Below, in pieces: positions 1 through 7,605 of a DNA stretch of 11,556 bases. Source of the DNA: Zelonia costaricensis (Eukaryota > Euglenozoa > Kinetoplastea > Trypanosomatida > Trypanosomatidae); assembly GCA_030849075.1 (NCBI GenBank), contig JASAOO010002951.1, positions 1 through 11,556 on the forward strand. The letters are read 5' to 3'. The notes below the pieces were generated by a model. The model was given only the letters and a program-made list of their open reading frames with translations, was not told the DNA's origin and did no database searches. Both the position numbers and the translations under genes were made by a program. Position 1 is the first letter of the stretch, and each line of letters begins with the position of its first letter.

Positions 1-34
1 CCCCCCCCACACCCCCACACCTCTCTCCCTCTGC
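1..34 (+). promoter_or_regulatory. Pyrimidine-rich leader immediately upstream of gene 1
   Basis: All 34 bases are C, T or A apart from one G, and there is no AG dinucleotide, so the spliced-leader acceptor for gene 1 is not in this stretch. It could be part of the 5'UTR or of a polypyrimidine tract. The frame of gene 1 runs through it without a stop, so it could also be coding. Confidence 0.4.
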
Positions 35-3000
35 ATGGCCACCATCCGGTGCGACGAGACCTCGGTGCTCGTCGCGGTGCTGCTGCTGTGCGGCGCCGCC
101 GCCGCCGTCGCCGTCCTGCGCGCGGCGCTGTGCGCCATCAGCGCACTCCTCTGCCACCTCACCGGCAACGGACGCCGCCTGCCAGCCGTGTTGGAGCCGG
201 TGCTGTGCGCTGCGCTGTTTGTGGCGTCGCTGGTGCTCAGCGGCGATGCCAGCGGTCTCCTTCCATGGCTGCTGCTGCTCGACGCGCTGCTGAGCGCGTC
301 CTTTGCGTGGTCCTCCGCGAGCTTCCGCTGGATCGCCGTCACCGGCTTTCTGCTCCTCTCCGTGGGGTTCACGCACGTGGTTGGGCCGATGCTGCTCGTC
401 GAGGAGCCGGAGAGCGACGGCCGTCGTGAGGACTGGTCGGCGCTGGTGCGGGGACAGCGCCTGCTCCTTTCCGCTCCGACCGCAACGCGAGAGCGCGATG
501 CAGCCTCGTCGACCACAGGCACGTCCCCCTCCGTCCCGACGTTGCCGCACGTCTACTCGTACTTCGACAAGGTGCACATTATGGGCAGCACAGGGCCGGT
601 GGCACCCTCTGCCGAGGCGCAGGCCACCCTCATCCCCGTCGCGTGGCGACTCCTGCTTCTCCCGGCGCTCCCGTCGTGGGCACAGGCTGCCGTACTCCCG
701 GCAGCGGCCGCGACCTCGAACGTCAGCCGCGACGGCCGACCCAGTCGATCGAGCCGCCAGGCGAACGCTTCCGCGTCCGTCGTGTACCTCGTGGCCACGG
801 GCGACAACACGCGCGTCTCCCATTATGCGCGACACCACCAGAGCACCGCTGCTGCCTCAGCCGACGCATCGGTGCGGGACAGCGTCCGCCTCGTAGGGCG
901 CCGTCCCGCGCTGCAGCACAGCGACGTGTCCTGCCTTATTGCACGCCCGCTGTCCAGCGCCGACAACGAGAGTGAAGGAGGGGCTGCTTTACCGTCGCGG
1001 CGGCACACACTGCGGACCGAGCTGGCGTGCGTGCAGCTGCACGAGAGCGGCACCGTGCGCAACCTCACGGTGCGCTGGGCGTACGAGGCGGTGCCTCGCC
1101 GTGAAACAGATGCTGAGTCTGCTGCGGAGGTCGACAACTCCACTCGCAATGCCAGCGCTGCCGCTGCCGTCCCCGTAGCCGAGCCGTGGCGCGTGGTGCG
1201 TGTGGCAGCGCAGGCGGACATCTTGTGTGCCGACGCACTGGCAGGGCTGCGCCGCGAGGTGGGCGACGCGGTGGCGGAACGGTTGCTGGCGTGCGTCGAC
1301 GACCTAGACGTCACGACGCTGCCGCACGCCTTCGTGGCCAAGGCGCCGCTGCTCGTGTGGCTTGGGTGGCAGTTCCCCACCTACCTGCACCTCGTGCAGG
1401 ACGCGCTGGCGTTTTGGTCGACGCATGCGCTGGTGCCGGCGTGGTCCTTCGCGGCGGAGGCGCTGTACCTCGCTGCCCAGGCCACGGCGGTGCTGGGACA
1501 GCACGTGGGAGCGTGGCTGGTGGACACGGCGCCGTACGCGAAGCGCGCGGTGGAGCAGGTGGCCGTGTTCGCCGGCGGTGCGGTGTGCGGCGCGGCATCA
1601 CCGGACAAGGTCTCCCCGCTCTTGTCGAGCGCCGCGGTGGATGTGCTGGCCGACGTGCGCGCTCGGCCGCGGCCGACGGCGCTGATGCGGCCGTGGAGGT
1701 GGCGCACGGCGCTGACGCGGCGCTGTGCGTCTTTTGCGCGGTCGCACGCGGCGCACCCCGCCTTCCGCGCCGGCGTCGGTACCCGCGCCTCGACCGTCAC
1801 TCTCATCTCAGGCGCCGCCGATGCGCTGGACCTTGTGCCCGGGGTGTGGTCCGTGTACGCCTGGGCGTGGCGAGCCGAGTACCGCGTCACTGTCTGGATC
1901 CTCACCGCGCTGCAGGCCGCGGTGCACTTCGTCATTTGCGTGGCCCCGCAACCCGCCGTGCACGTCGTCGTTGCTGTCGTGCAGTGGCTTGCGGCCGCGG
2001 CGCCGGTGCTGCGCGTCCCCTTCACGCACGTCTGGCGCCTTGTGCTTCGCCTGCACGTGCTGACGGCGGCGGCGCGCGTCGGCCGCGCGCTGTGGTCACT
2101 CGAGAAGCGCGCGTGGGCCTGCGAGGTGGCGGTGCTGAAGTACTTGCTGGGCTCCGTGGGTGCCGGGGGCGCCGCCGTGCTCTCGACGGTGGCTGCGTGC
2201 GCTGTCACGGTGGGCGGGTGGGTCGCGGTGCTGCTGCGCCGGTACAACAGCACCTCCTTCTCCATCCACGCCTCCGTCGCGCTGCTGCAAACGGTGCTCC
2301 TCCTCGTGGCGATGCGCAACGAGATGAACGAGTACGTCGTGGCGGAGCTGCAGCTCCACAAGCAGCGGCAGCAGCAGCGCTCGCTGACCGACGCCCTCGT
2401 CCCCGGGGGCGGGAGTGGCGGCGGGAGTCTGCTTACCCGGTACCTGCCCACGCGGCTCATGTCGCGCCTCCCCCTGAGCGCGTTTGCGAGTCGCGTGAGT
2501 GGGTTCTGGATGCTTGTCCGTGCCCACCACGTCGCGTGCGGTCGCTACGTGCTCTTGCACGCCGTGGCGGTGCTCGTGCTAATTGGGCTGTCGGTGCTGC
2601 CCTTCACCAGCAAGCTGTACGCGCTGTCGCTGCGCTACGTGGTACCGTGGATGTCGGCGCAGTGCTTCCTTGTCTTCTTCTCGCCCGACCCCCCGCCCGC
2701 GCGCCGCGTCGCCCTTCTCGTGGCGCTGCGCATCGCCGGCACGACGCTGCTGCAGAACACGGTGGGTGAGTTCATCTACCACATCCTGACGGATCTACTC
2801 ATCGCTGTGGGCCTGATGGGCGGGCTGGCGCTGCTGCTGTGGGCCTGGCCGCACCGCAAGGAGCTGGCCAGGCAGGTGGCCACCGCCATCACCGACAGCC
2901 TGCACGCGACGCCAATGCCGACGCCACGGCGGGAGAATCGAGGCGGATCGGTGGGCGGCCACGGCGGTGTGGGTGGTGCGGGTGGAGTCTCGACACCGTC

Positions 3001-3292
3001 GTCCGCGTGGCGTCTCGCGGGACATCCGCTGGCGCCACCGCGACCGAGCCCAGCGCCGGCCGCCGCGTTGAACGGCGACGGCGAAGCCCTCTCACCGCCG
3101 TCTTCGCCGGCACTACACGATGGCACTGACGATGAAGAAGAGGAGGTGAGAGGTGGTGTCGGCAGCGGTGCAGACTCGCGGGGCAGCCCGTCGCCGCGTG
3201 CAGCGCAACACGAGGAGGTGGAGCAGCACGCAGCCTCTGCATCCCGAGGCGCGTCGGTGACAAAGCAGATTGACCTTTCCGATGCCCTGTAG
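35..3292 (+). CDS. Large multi-pass membrane protein of unknown function (1085 aa)
   Basis: I do not recognise a family. Four hydrophobic segments crowd the N-terminus (about residues 11-39, 51-70, 74-92 and 98-122). A long loop follows, roughly 123-430, with six N-glycosylation sequons (N229, N244, N311, N343, N368, N372), which suggests a lumenal or extracellular position. Moderately hydrophobic stretches follow at about 434-455 and 600-660. A second membrane block covers about 707-733, 743-759, 838-857, 865-882 and 917-937. Between its segments lie a Q/R-rich stretch (766-782) and a natural GGGSGGGS linker (791-798). The tail from about 950 is Gly/Ser/Pro-rich, apparently disordered, with an acidic DDEEEE patch at 1032-1037, and is probably cytosolic. 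The ATG at 35 is the first Met and begins just before the first membrane segment; the next in-frame Met (residue 119) would remove most of the N-terminal membrane block. The frame is open upstream to the window edge, so extra N-terminal residues are possible. It ends in TAG. Function could be transport or scaffolding, but nothing seen decides this. Confidence 0.9.
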   Translation: MATIRCDETSVLVAVLLLCGAAAAVAVLRAALCAISALLCHLTGNGRRLPAVLEPVLCAALFVASLVLSGDASGLLPWLLLLDALLSASFAWSSASFRWIAVTGFLLLSVGFTHVVGPMLLVEEPESDGRREDWSALVRGQRLLLSAPTATRERDAASSTTGTSPSVPTLPHVYSYFDKVHIMGSTGPVAPSAEAQATLIPVAWRLLLLPALPSWAQAAVLPAAAATSNVSRDGRPSRSSRQANASASVVYLVATGDNTRVSHYARHHQSTAAASADASVRDSVRLVGRRPALQHSDVSCLIARPLSSADNESEGGAALPSRRHTLRTELACVQLHESGTVRNLTVRWAYEAVPRRETDAESAAEVDNSTRNASAAAAVPVAEPWRVVRVAAQADILCADALAGLRREVGDAVAERLLACVDDLDVTTLPHAFVAKAPLLVWLGWQFPTYLHLVQDALAFWSTHALVPAWSFAAEALYLAAQATAVLGQHVGAWLVDTAPYAKRAVEQVAVFAGGAVCGAASPDKVSPLLSSAAVDVLADVRARPRPTALMRPWRWRTALTRRCASFARSHAAHPAFRAGVGTRASTVTLISGAADALDLVPGVWSVYAWAWRAEYRVTVWILTALQAAVHFVICVAPQPAVHVVVAVVQWLAAAAPVLRVPFTHVWRLVLRLHVLTAAARVGRALWSLEKRAWACEVAVLKYLLGSVGAGGAAVLSTVAACAVTVGGWVAVLLRRYNSTSFSIHASVALLQTVLLLVAMRNEMNEYVVAELQLHKQRQQQRSLTDALVPGGGSGGGSLLTRYLPTRLMSRLPLSAFASRVSGFWMLVRAHHVACGRYVLLHAVAVLVLIGLSVLPFTSKLYALSLRYVVPWMSAQCFLVFFSPDPPPARRVALLVALRIAGTTLLQNTVGEFIYHILTDLLIAVGLMGGLALLLWAWPHRKELARQVATAITDSLHATPMPTPRRENRGGSVGGHGGVGGAGGVSTPSSAWRLAGHPLAPPRPSPAPAAALNGDGEALSPPSSPALHDGTDDEEEEVRGGVGSGADSRGSPSPRAAQHEEVEQHAASASRGASVTKQIDLSDAL

Positions 3293-3372
3293 CGGCTACG
3301 TCTGGTGGTGGAAGCGGAGGATGCCAGTGTCACTGTGCGTTGGGAAGAGAGAGATGGCCGTGGTGTGTTTTC

Positions 3373-3373
<1 letters not shown>

Positions 3374-3412
<39 letters not shown>

Positions 3413-3414
3413 GT
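3374..3414 (+). repeat. (TG)n microsatellite
   Basis: Uninterrupted TG dinucleotides to 3407, then one C for T substitution and further TG units to 3414. It sits about 80 bases after the gene 1 stop. Such repeats are common in Leishmania UTRs and are prone to length polymorphism. Confidence 0.95.
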
Positions 3415-3569
3415 AAAGTGCGCTGCCGCGCGTCACATCTGCTGTTGCACTACCCTGCGCGCCCACAGCGCTCTCCATCCCTCCCCACCACCGACAGAGA
3501 TGGGAGAAGCGTCATCGCCAGTCATGAATTGTTTCGCGTTGTCCACTCGTCCCGCAACGCGCAGACTAT

Positions 3570-3593
3570 GCGTGTGTGTGCGTGTGTGTGTGT
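3570..3593 (+). repeat. Short interrupted (TG)n repeat
   Basis: Two TG blocks of about ten bases separated by a CG step. It is the second TG repeat in the gene 1 3' region. Confidence 0.85.
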
Positions 3594-4188
3594 CGCCTCC
3601 TTTCTTTATTATGCTCGATGAAGAAGATCGCAAACTCGAAATCAAACGAACAAAAAAAGCGTCGGCGAAAGGGAGAAAAAAAGCAGAGAAGTGCAGGACT
3701 GCCAATGTTTTTTTTTTCTTTCCGCGTGTGCATATTGCGGCTGCGTGTGCACCCCCCCCTCCCCCCAGTGCTCGATGCACATCTTGGCTGCTTGGTCTTC
3801 TGCTCTCGGGGCTCTCCGCGGCTTGCATCTGCAAGCAGACACAGCTGTACGCTGCCCGGTTCAAGACCGCCTTCTCTTCACCACCGTCTTATTTCACGGT
3901 TGACCGCCAATCGCTAATTTGTTTGCTTACCGCATGTTGTGTACACTGCGTTGACGTATGTGCTGATGCGTGTGGCTGTATTTGTTTGTGTGTGTGTCAA
4001 GTCCTATGCGCGCGTTGCAGCATCGGTGATTTAGCTCTCACACCGTCACCGAGATCGCCTTTCCCAACAAGAAACAAAGACGGACGGCAACTTCAAGACA
4101 CGCAGCGCGCGAGCTAAGAGGCGCGCTCCATAGAAGGCGAGGAGGACGCACACGAGGCACGCAGGCGGGGAGCGTCACAGTCGCACGG

Positions 4189-4234
4189 CCCTCCTCTCTC
4201 TCGTGCCCACACACAACACACTGCTCACTCACAG
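4189..4234 (+). promoter_or_regulatory. Predicted spliced-leader acceptor for gene 2
   Basis: A polypyrimidine tract at 4189-4208 is followed by an AG-free C/A-rich stretch, and the first AG afterwards is the CAG at 4232-4234. Trans-splicing here would give a 5'UTR of 64 nt with no ATG before the gene 2 start. A second acceptor (TCACAG, ending at 4246) lies 12 bases on. The position is predicted from the trypanosomatid rule of tract then first AG. Confidence 0.65.
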
Positions 4235-4298
4235 GCACCCTCACAGATCAATCTCTACTTGAAAACAGGAAAGCCAAGGTGCAAGCTTCACACCACTG

Positions 4299-6758
4299 AT
4301 GGCGACGTTCAGCTCTACCGACGCCGCGGCCGCGTGCGAGGCGGCGCTTCCAGACGCGTTCGTGCGCGCCATCCAGGCCACGAGCAAGCCGTTTCTGCAG
4401 ATTCAGTCGACGCGCTACGCCCCCAGCACAGCGGACTCCAGCAGCAGCGGAGCCGACGTCGCCCTAATGTCCCTCGTGATGCGTACCAAGACGGCCTCCC
4501 CCTCCGTGGCGCCACCCGATCCCCGCCGCCTGCTGCCCAGTGAGTGGTCGGAGGTGTACCGCACCGCCGCCAGCGACGCGCTCGCGGACACGCAGGCGAT
4601 GCAGCTCTGGAGCCTCGTCTCCACGGTGCTGCGGATCGTCGAGCAAGGGGCGCCAGATCGCGTCAACGCCAGCGCGGCGCTGGTGGAGTGGCACCACGCC
4701 TTCAACCGCGGGCTGGACGACGTGGAGGAGCTCATACAGATTATGCTGCAGGAGGATCCGCGGCAGGAGACCGAGATCGTTGTCGAAGACTTCGGCTCAG
4801 ACGTGCTGGGCCGCGTCGAGGGGGCCTTCCTCACCGGGCACTTCAACGCTGCGGCCGCCCTGATGGACGCGCTGCTGCAGTACGTCCGCCGCGGTGGGTC
4901 GGCGCTCCTGACCGCCGAGGTGGAGACGGCGCTGGCAAATGTGCGGCGCCTGCTCACGGTGGGATTCCATGACCCGGCGAGTCACGCCCAGTGGGCCGCT
5001 GCCGCGAACGATGCGCTGCGCGACTCACGCATTGTGCTCAACCTGGTGCAGGGCCGCCGCCGCCACCACCGGCAGCGCCGCCTCAGCGGCAGCAGCGGCA
5101 GCAGCAACGACGGCGACGCTGACGACAACACCAGCAGCGGAAGCGGCGATGACGTCATCGACGGGGTGGTGGAGGACCTCTGCGCGGAAGCCCTGGACTT
5201 GCTGCTGCTCATGACCAACGACGCGAAGAGCCTGCGTGAGCGGTGCGTCGACTCGGGCCGGACAGCCACCGACTTTCTTGTCGCCGCGTGTGCGGTCATG
5301 CAGCCGTACGCGAGCCTCGGCGACGTGTCGGGCATTTTTGAGGACTACATCGGGCACTGGAAGCATCAGGAGGAGCAGAAGTGGTACAACGACTGTGTCC
5401 TGAGCATCCTCAGCGCGGCATCGCCGGCCGACGTGGTGGAGGCGATGGCGACCGTCGCCGCCGTGATCTCAGACGTCTTCCCGTCGCTTGACGAGGCCTC
5501 TGCCCCTCGGCGCAGTATCAGCAGCCGCGCCTCAGACTGCGACGACGAAGACGACGACGACAGCGTAAGCGACACACTCAGTGTTGGGGCGCTCAAGGCT
5601 GCCGTCACGACGCAGATGCCCAGCGCAGGCCACACGCGGCGCTTTGCGCTGCTGTGCATGGCCGCCCACGTGGCGGACCTCTGCGCGCCACCGGTGGTCG
5701 CGGCTACGGCCGGCGAGATCGAGCTCACCTTTACGCGCAACGCGCTTGTCACGGCGTACGTGAACGTCTTTGCCTGCCACCCGCGCACGTGGCGCATCGC
5801 GGGCCTCTACGCGTGCTACTCCCCGCTGAGCAACCCCGCGCTCCTCAGGGACATCGTGACGGCCCAGGCGCCGGCAGCCGCGGCCGACGCGGCCGTGTAC
5901 GACCGCCTGCACGCCTTCCTGCGCACGACGTGGTGCACGAGCAGCGAGCACCAGCTTGCGGTGCGGAGTAAGATGGCAGCTGTGCTGCCGGAGCACGCGA
6001 CGGTGTCGCAGTGGTGGACGGCGATGGACCACTACTACACGGAGACGTACCGCGACGTGCATCGCAGCATCGTACAGCTGCACCTGCGCCGCGGCGAGGG
6101 CGTCCGGGCCCTCTGGCTGGCCCTTCGGTCGAAGCAGACAGCCGCGGTGGAGTCGGCGCTGCGACGGTACGTCACGGGCAGCGACGCGCTCGCGAGCGCG
6201 CCGCTCTACGCAGTCGGCGCGGCCGTGCTGAACGGCTTTCTGGCCGTGGACTCGTGTCCGAGCGCCGAGCTCGCGCGCTACCTGTGCGCGGCCGCCGCGA
6301 TGGCGTCGTACCGGCAGGCGGCAACAGCGGGGGATGCGGCGATGGCCTCGCTCGCCCCGCGGCTCTCCCGCGCCTCCCCGTCTTCGTCTCCTGCCCCGTC
6401 GCCGCCGGTCGCCCCACGTGCGCGGGCGTCGGTGCTAGAGGCGGTGGCAGTGTGCCTGCAGACAATCGAGGCGGCCCTGCGGAGCCTCGACGCGTGTCCG
6501 GCAATGGCGCACCCGTCCACCACGTTTGCGCTCGTCGAGCACGGCGCAACGCTGCTCGCCTCGCTGCGGCAGTCCACACGCGACCCGGCCACCGGTGATG
6601 CCACCGGTACGGCGCACCTCCCCGGCTACGTGCTGCCGCTGCTGGTGGAGGCGTACGAGCTGGCGAGCGTGCACTACACCCCCCGCGACCCGGCCTTGAC
6701 GGAGCGCAGTCGCGTGGTAGCGGAGAAGTTGGCCCGTGTGCACCAGACCTGTGTATGA
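4299..6758 (+). CDS. Helical-solenoid protein, candidate Nup85-like nucleoporin (819 aa)
   Basis: Soluble protein without signal peptide or membrane segments, dominated by amphipathic helices, consistent with an alpha-solenoid. Features that recall the Nup85 family, a scaffold subunit of the Nup84/Nup107-160 complex of the nuclear pore: a helix pair around 168-196 containing the phrase LTGHFNAAAALMDAL, like the family's gain-of-helix 'GxxxxAxxLL' unit; and 493-527, where CHPRTWRIAGLYACYSP followed by a run to AQAP resembles the Nup85 pattern of HPxxW, a Tyr/Cys-Pro and a terminal alpha-helical repeat. The length of about 88 kDa is close to that expected for the trypanosome member. Low-complexity insertions interrupt the helices: Ser/Asp-rich 262-286, acidic 413-425 and Pro/Ser-rich 688-711, probably exposed loops. 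The ATG at 4299 is the first in frame and lies 64 nt after a good acceptor; the stop is TGA. The family call rests on remembered patterns and could be wrong; a vesicle-coat or other solenoid protein is the main alternative. Confidence 0.9.
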   Translation: MATFSSTDAAAACEAALPDAFVRAIQATSKPFLQIQSTRYAPSTADSSSSGADVALMSLVMRTKTASPSVAPPDPRRLLPSEWSEVYRTAASDALADTQAMQLWSLVSTVLRIVEQGAPDRVNASAALVEWHHAFNRGLDDVEELIQIMLQEDPRQETEIVVEDFGSDVLGRVEGAFLTGHFNAAAALMDALLQYVRRGGSALLTAEVETALANVRRLLTVGFHDPASHAQWAAAANDALRDSRIVLNLVQGRRRHHRQRRLSGSSGSSNDGDADDNTSSGSGDDVIDGVVEDLCAEALDLLLLMTNDAKSLRERCVDSGRTATDFLVAACAVMQPYASLGDVSGIFEDYIGHWKHQEEQKWYNDCVLSILSAASPADVVEAMATVAAVISDVFPSLDEASAPRRSISSRASDCDDEDDDDSVSDTLSVGALKAAVTTQMPSAGHTRRFALLCMAAHVADLCAPPVVAATAGEIELTFTRNALVTAYVNVFACHPRTWRIAGLYACYSPLSNPALLRDIVTAQAPAAAADAAVYDRLHAFLRTTWCTSSEHQLAVRSKMAAVLPEHATVSQWWTAMDHYYTETYRDVHRSIVQLHLRRGEGVRALWLALRSKQTAAVESALRRYVTGSDALASAPLYAVGAAVLNGFLAVDSCPSAELARYLCAAAAMASYRQAATAGDAAMASLAPRLSRASPSSSPAPSPPVAPRARASVLEAVAVCLQTIEAALRSLDACPAMAHPSTTFALVEHGATLLASLRQSTRDPATGDATGTAHLPGYVLPLLVEAYELASVHYTPRDPALTERSRVVAEKLARVHQTCV

Positions 6759-7194
6759 CGCGGGGTGTGAGAGACGGTGCGGACGCATCAGCACGGCACC
6801 GCACTGCCATCGCAGACGCTGCCTCTACCCTCTCGCAGTCGCTGCCCTTGCGCTCCAACCTGTGTACCTCTGTGTGTGCGTGTGTGTTTGTGTGTGTGTG
6901 TGTGTGTGTGGGTCTGCACAGGAGTGGTGTGAAGTCGTATTTGGATGTCTGTGTCGAGTTGATCTTGTGGAGAGCGCTGAAGGCTCTTCCTCTCCTTTTC
7001 TTCCCTTTCTCCGTTCTCCCGTGTGTGGGTGGCCTCACCTGCCTTCCCCCTTCCCCCTCCCCCCCCTCCCGTCGTGCCTTCTCGCGTCGATGGTGCGGCG
7101 CATGAGAGGAGGGAGAAGACGAAGGAAGCGGCTCGGCCATGTCGGCCGCGGCACTCTCTAACGCTCTAACGTGTGGGCGTCAACGTCGCCTAGA
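6759..7194 (+). other. Proximal 3'UTR of gene 2
   Basis: No gene seen. It starts with mixed sequence, then a TG repeat (6871-6911), then a pyrimidine-rich run (about 6985-7080) with C tracts. It passes into purine-rich sequence (about 7100-7130) before the retroposon-like block. An antisense frame crosses from gene 2 into this area but is rich in Arg, Pro and Ser and is a composition artefact. Confidence 0.6.
6871..6911 (+). repeat. (TG)n microsatellite
   Basis: TG units broken by a CG at 6879-6880 and a TTT at 6887-6889, then clean TG from 6890 on. It lies about 110 bases after the gene 2 stop, a placement similar to the repeat after gene 1. Confidence 0.9.
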
Positions 7195-7465
7195 GAGAAA
7201 AAACGTGCATCAGAAGCCGTAGCACGCGCTAACAAGCGCGCACGCCCACCACGAAGAGGTGGTGGGATGCCGGCCTGTGTGTCAAGTGACGCCGTGGCGT
7301 ACCCCTGCACCTGGACGTAGCTGCGATCCACACGAAACGCATTGCACACGGATGGTGGGGGTGGGGGAAGGTCATGAGGCGGCCTGGGGAGCTACAGCCG
7401 CGAAGCCAGCCCTCAGCCTCGCTTGTCGCAAAGCTGGCGCACTAGGACGCAAGATCGCCTTTGTG
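7195..7465 (+). mobile_element. Candidate SIDER2-like degenerate retroposon in the gene 2 3'UTR
   Basis: A block of balanced, non-repetitive, GC-rich sequence set between pyrimidine-rich spacers. From 7258 on it reads like the short interspersed degenerate retroposons (SIDER2) that Leishmania carries in many 3'UTRs: a GTGACGCCGTGGCG phrase (7286-7299), then a CCCCTGCACCTGGA phrase, a GCATTGCACACGGATGG phrase (about 7339-7355), a G-rich run, GGCCTGGGGAGC (about 7382-7393), and a close with CTAGGACGCAAGATCGCC (7443-7460). SIDERs are extinct, non-coding derivatives of ingi/DIRE-type retroposons, and SIDER2 copies in 3'UTRs are associated with mRNA destabilisation. The match is from memory of such elements and the boundaries are approximate. 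No target-site duplication was identified. Confidence 0.5.
7225..7266 (+). other. Two adjacent perfect hairpins
   Basis: Hairpin 1 pairs 7225-7230 (CGCGCT) with 7235-7240 (AGCGCG) around a 4-base AACA loop. Hairpin 2 pairs 7245-7252 (CCCACCAC) with 7259-7266 (GTGGTGGG) around a 6-base GAAGAG loop. Only four bases separate them. They lie at the start of the retroposon-like block and would be present in the gene 2 mRNA if the 3'UTR reaches this far. There is no T-run after them, and they are not bacterial terminators. Confidence 0.7.
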
Positions 7466-7534
7466 TGAATGCTGGGCATCTCCGACACTGCCCCTTTCCC
7501 CCCCCCCCTCCCCTGGGCACGGCGCGGCACGCCA

Positions 7535-7554
7535 TGTGTATGTGTGTGTGTGTG
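7535..7554 (+). repeat. Short (TG)n repeat
   Basis: About nine TG units with one TA interruption, directly after a poly-C run. Confidence 0.8.
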
Positions 7555-7593
7555 CGCGCCAGCGGTCGATCTGGAGTAGAGGCATCAGATGTC

Positions 7594-7605
7594 CATCACG
7601 TGATG
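7594..7605. other. 12-bp perfect palindrome with CACGTG core
   Basis: CATCACGTGATG reads the same on both strands. An outer pair, GCATCA at 7582-7587 and TGATGC at 7601-7606, gives an alternative stem. Trypanosomatids are not known to use E-box promoters in such spacers, so a regulatory role is only a possibility. Confidence 0.5.

Larger units (their letters stand above)
3293..4188 (+). other. Spacer: 3'UTR of gene 1 and region upstream of gene 2
   Basis: About 0.9 kb without a believable gene. It holds two TG repeats (3374-3414, 3570-3593), an A-rich patch (about 3615-3690), a T10 run at 3708-3717 and a C-rich tract at 3752-3766 followed by AG at 3767-3768. Reading frames here are filled by the repeats (runs of Cys/Val) and show no coding-like composition. 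Trypanosomatid poly(A) sites are normally placed by the next gene's splice acceptor a few hundred bases downstream, so the gene 1 mRNA probably ends somewhere in the A-rich to T-rich part; this is inference. Confidence 0.7.

Noticed and set aside
1381..2460. 359-residue antisense frame inside gene 1
   Set aside because: Rich in Thr, Ala, Ser and Arg with no recognisable domain; the antisense image of a GC-rich gene.
1186..2769. 527-residue frame on the + strand inside gene 1
   Set aside because: Off-frame shadow of gene 1: made almost wholly of Arg, Gly and Ala, as expected from GC-rich codons read in another frame, and without a domain.
6172..7140. 322-residue antisense frame over the end of gene 2 and its 3'UTR
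   Set aside because: Reads through the TG repeat as Thr-His repeats and is otherwise Arg/Pro/Ser low complexity; opposite to the apparent transcription direction.
7225..7266. Hairpins considered as a rho-independent terminator
   Set aside because: No following T-run, and the window is eukaryotic in architecture.
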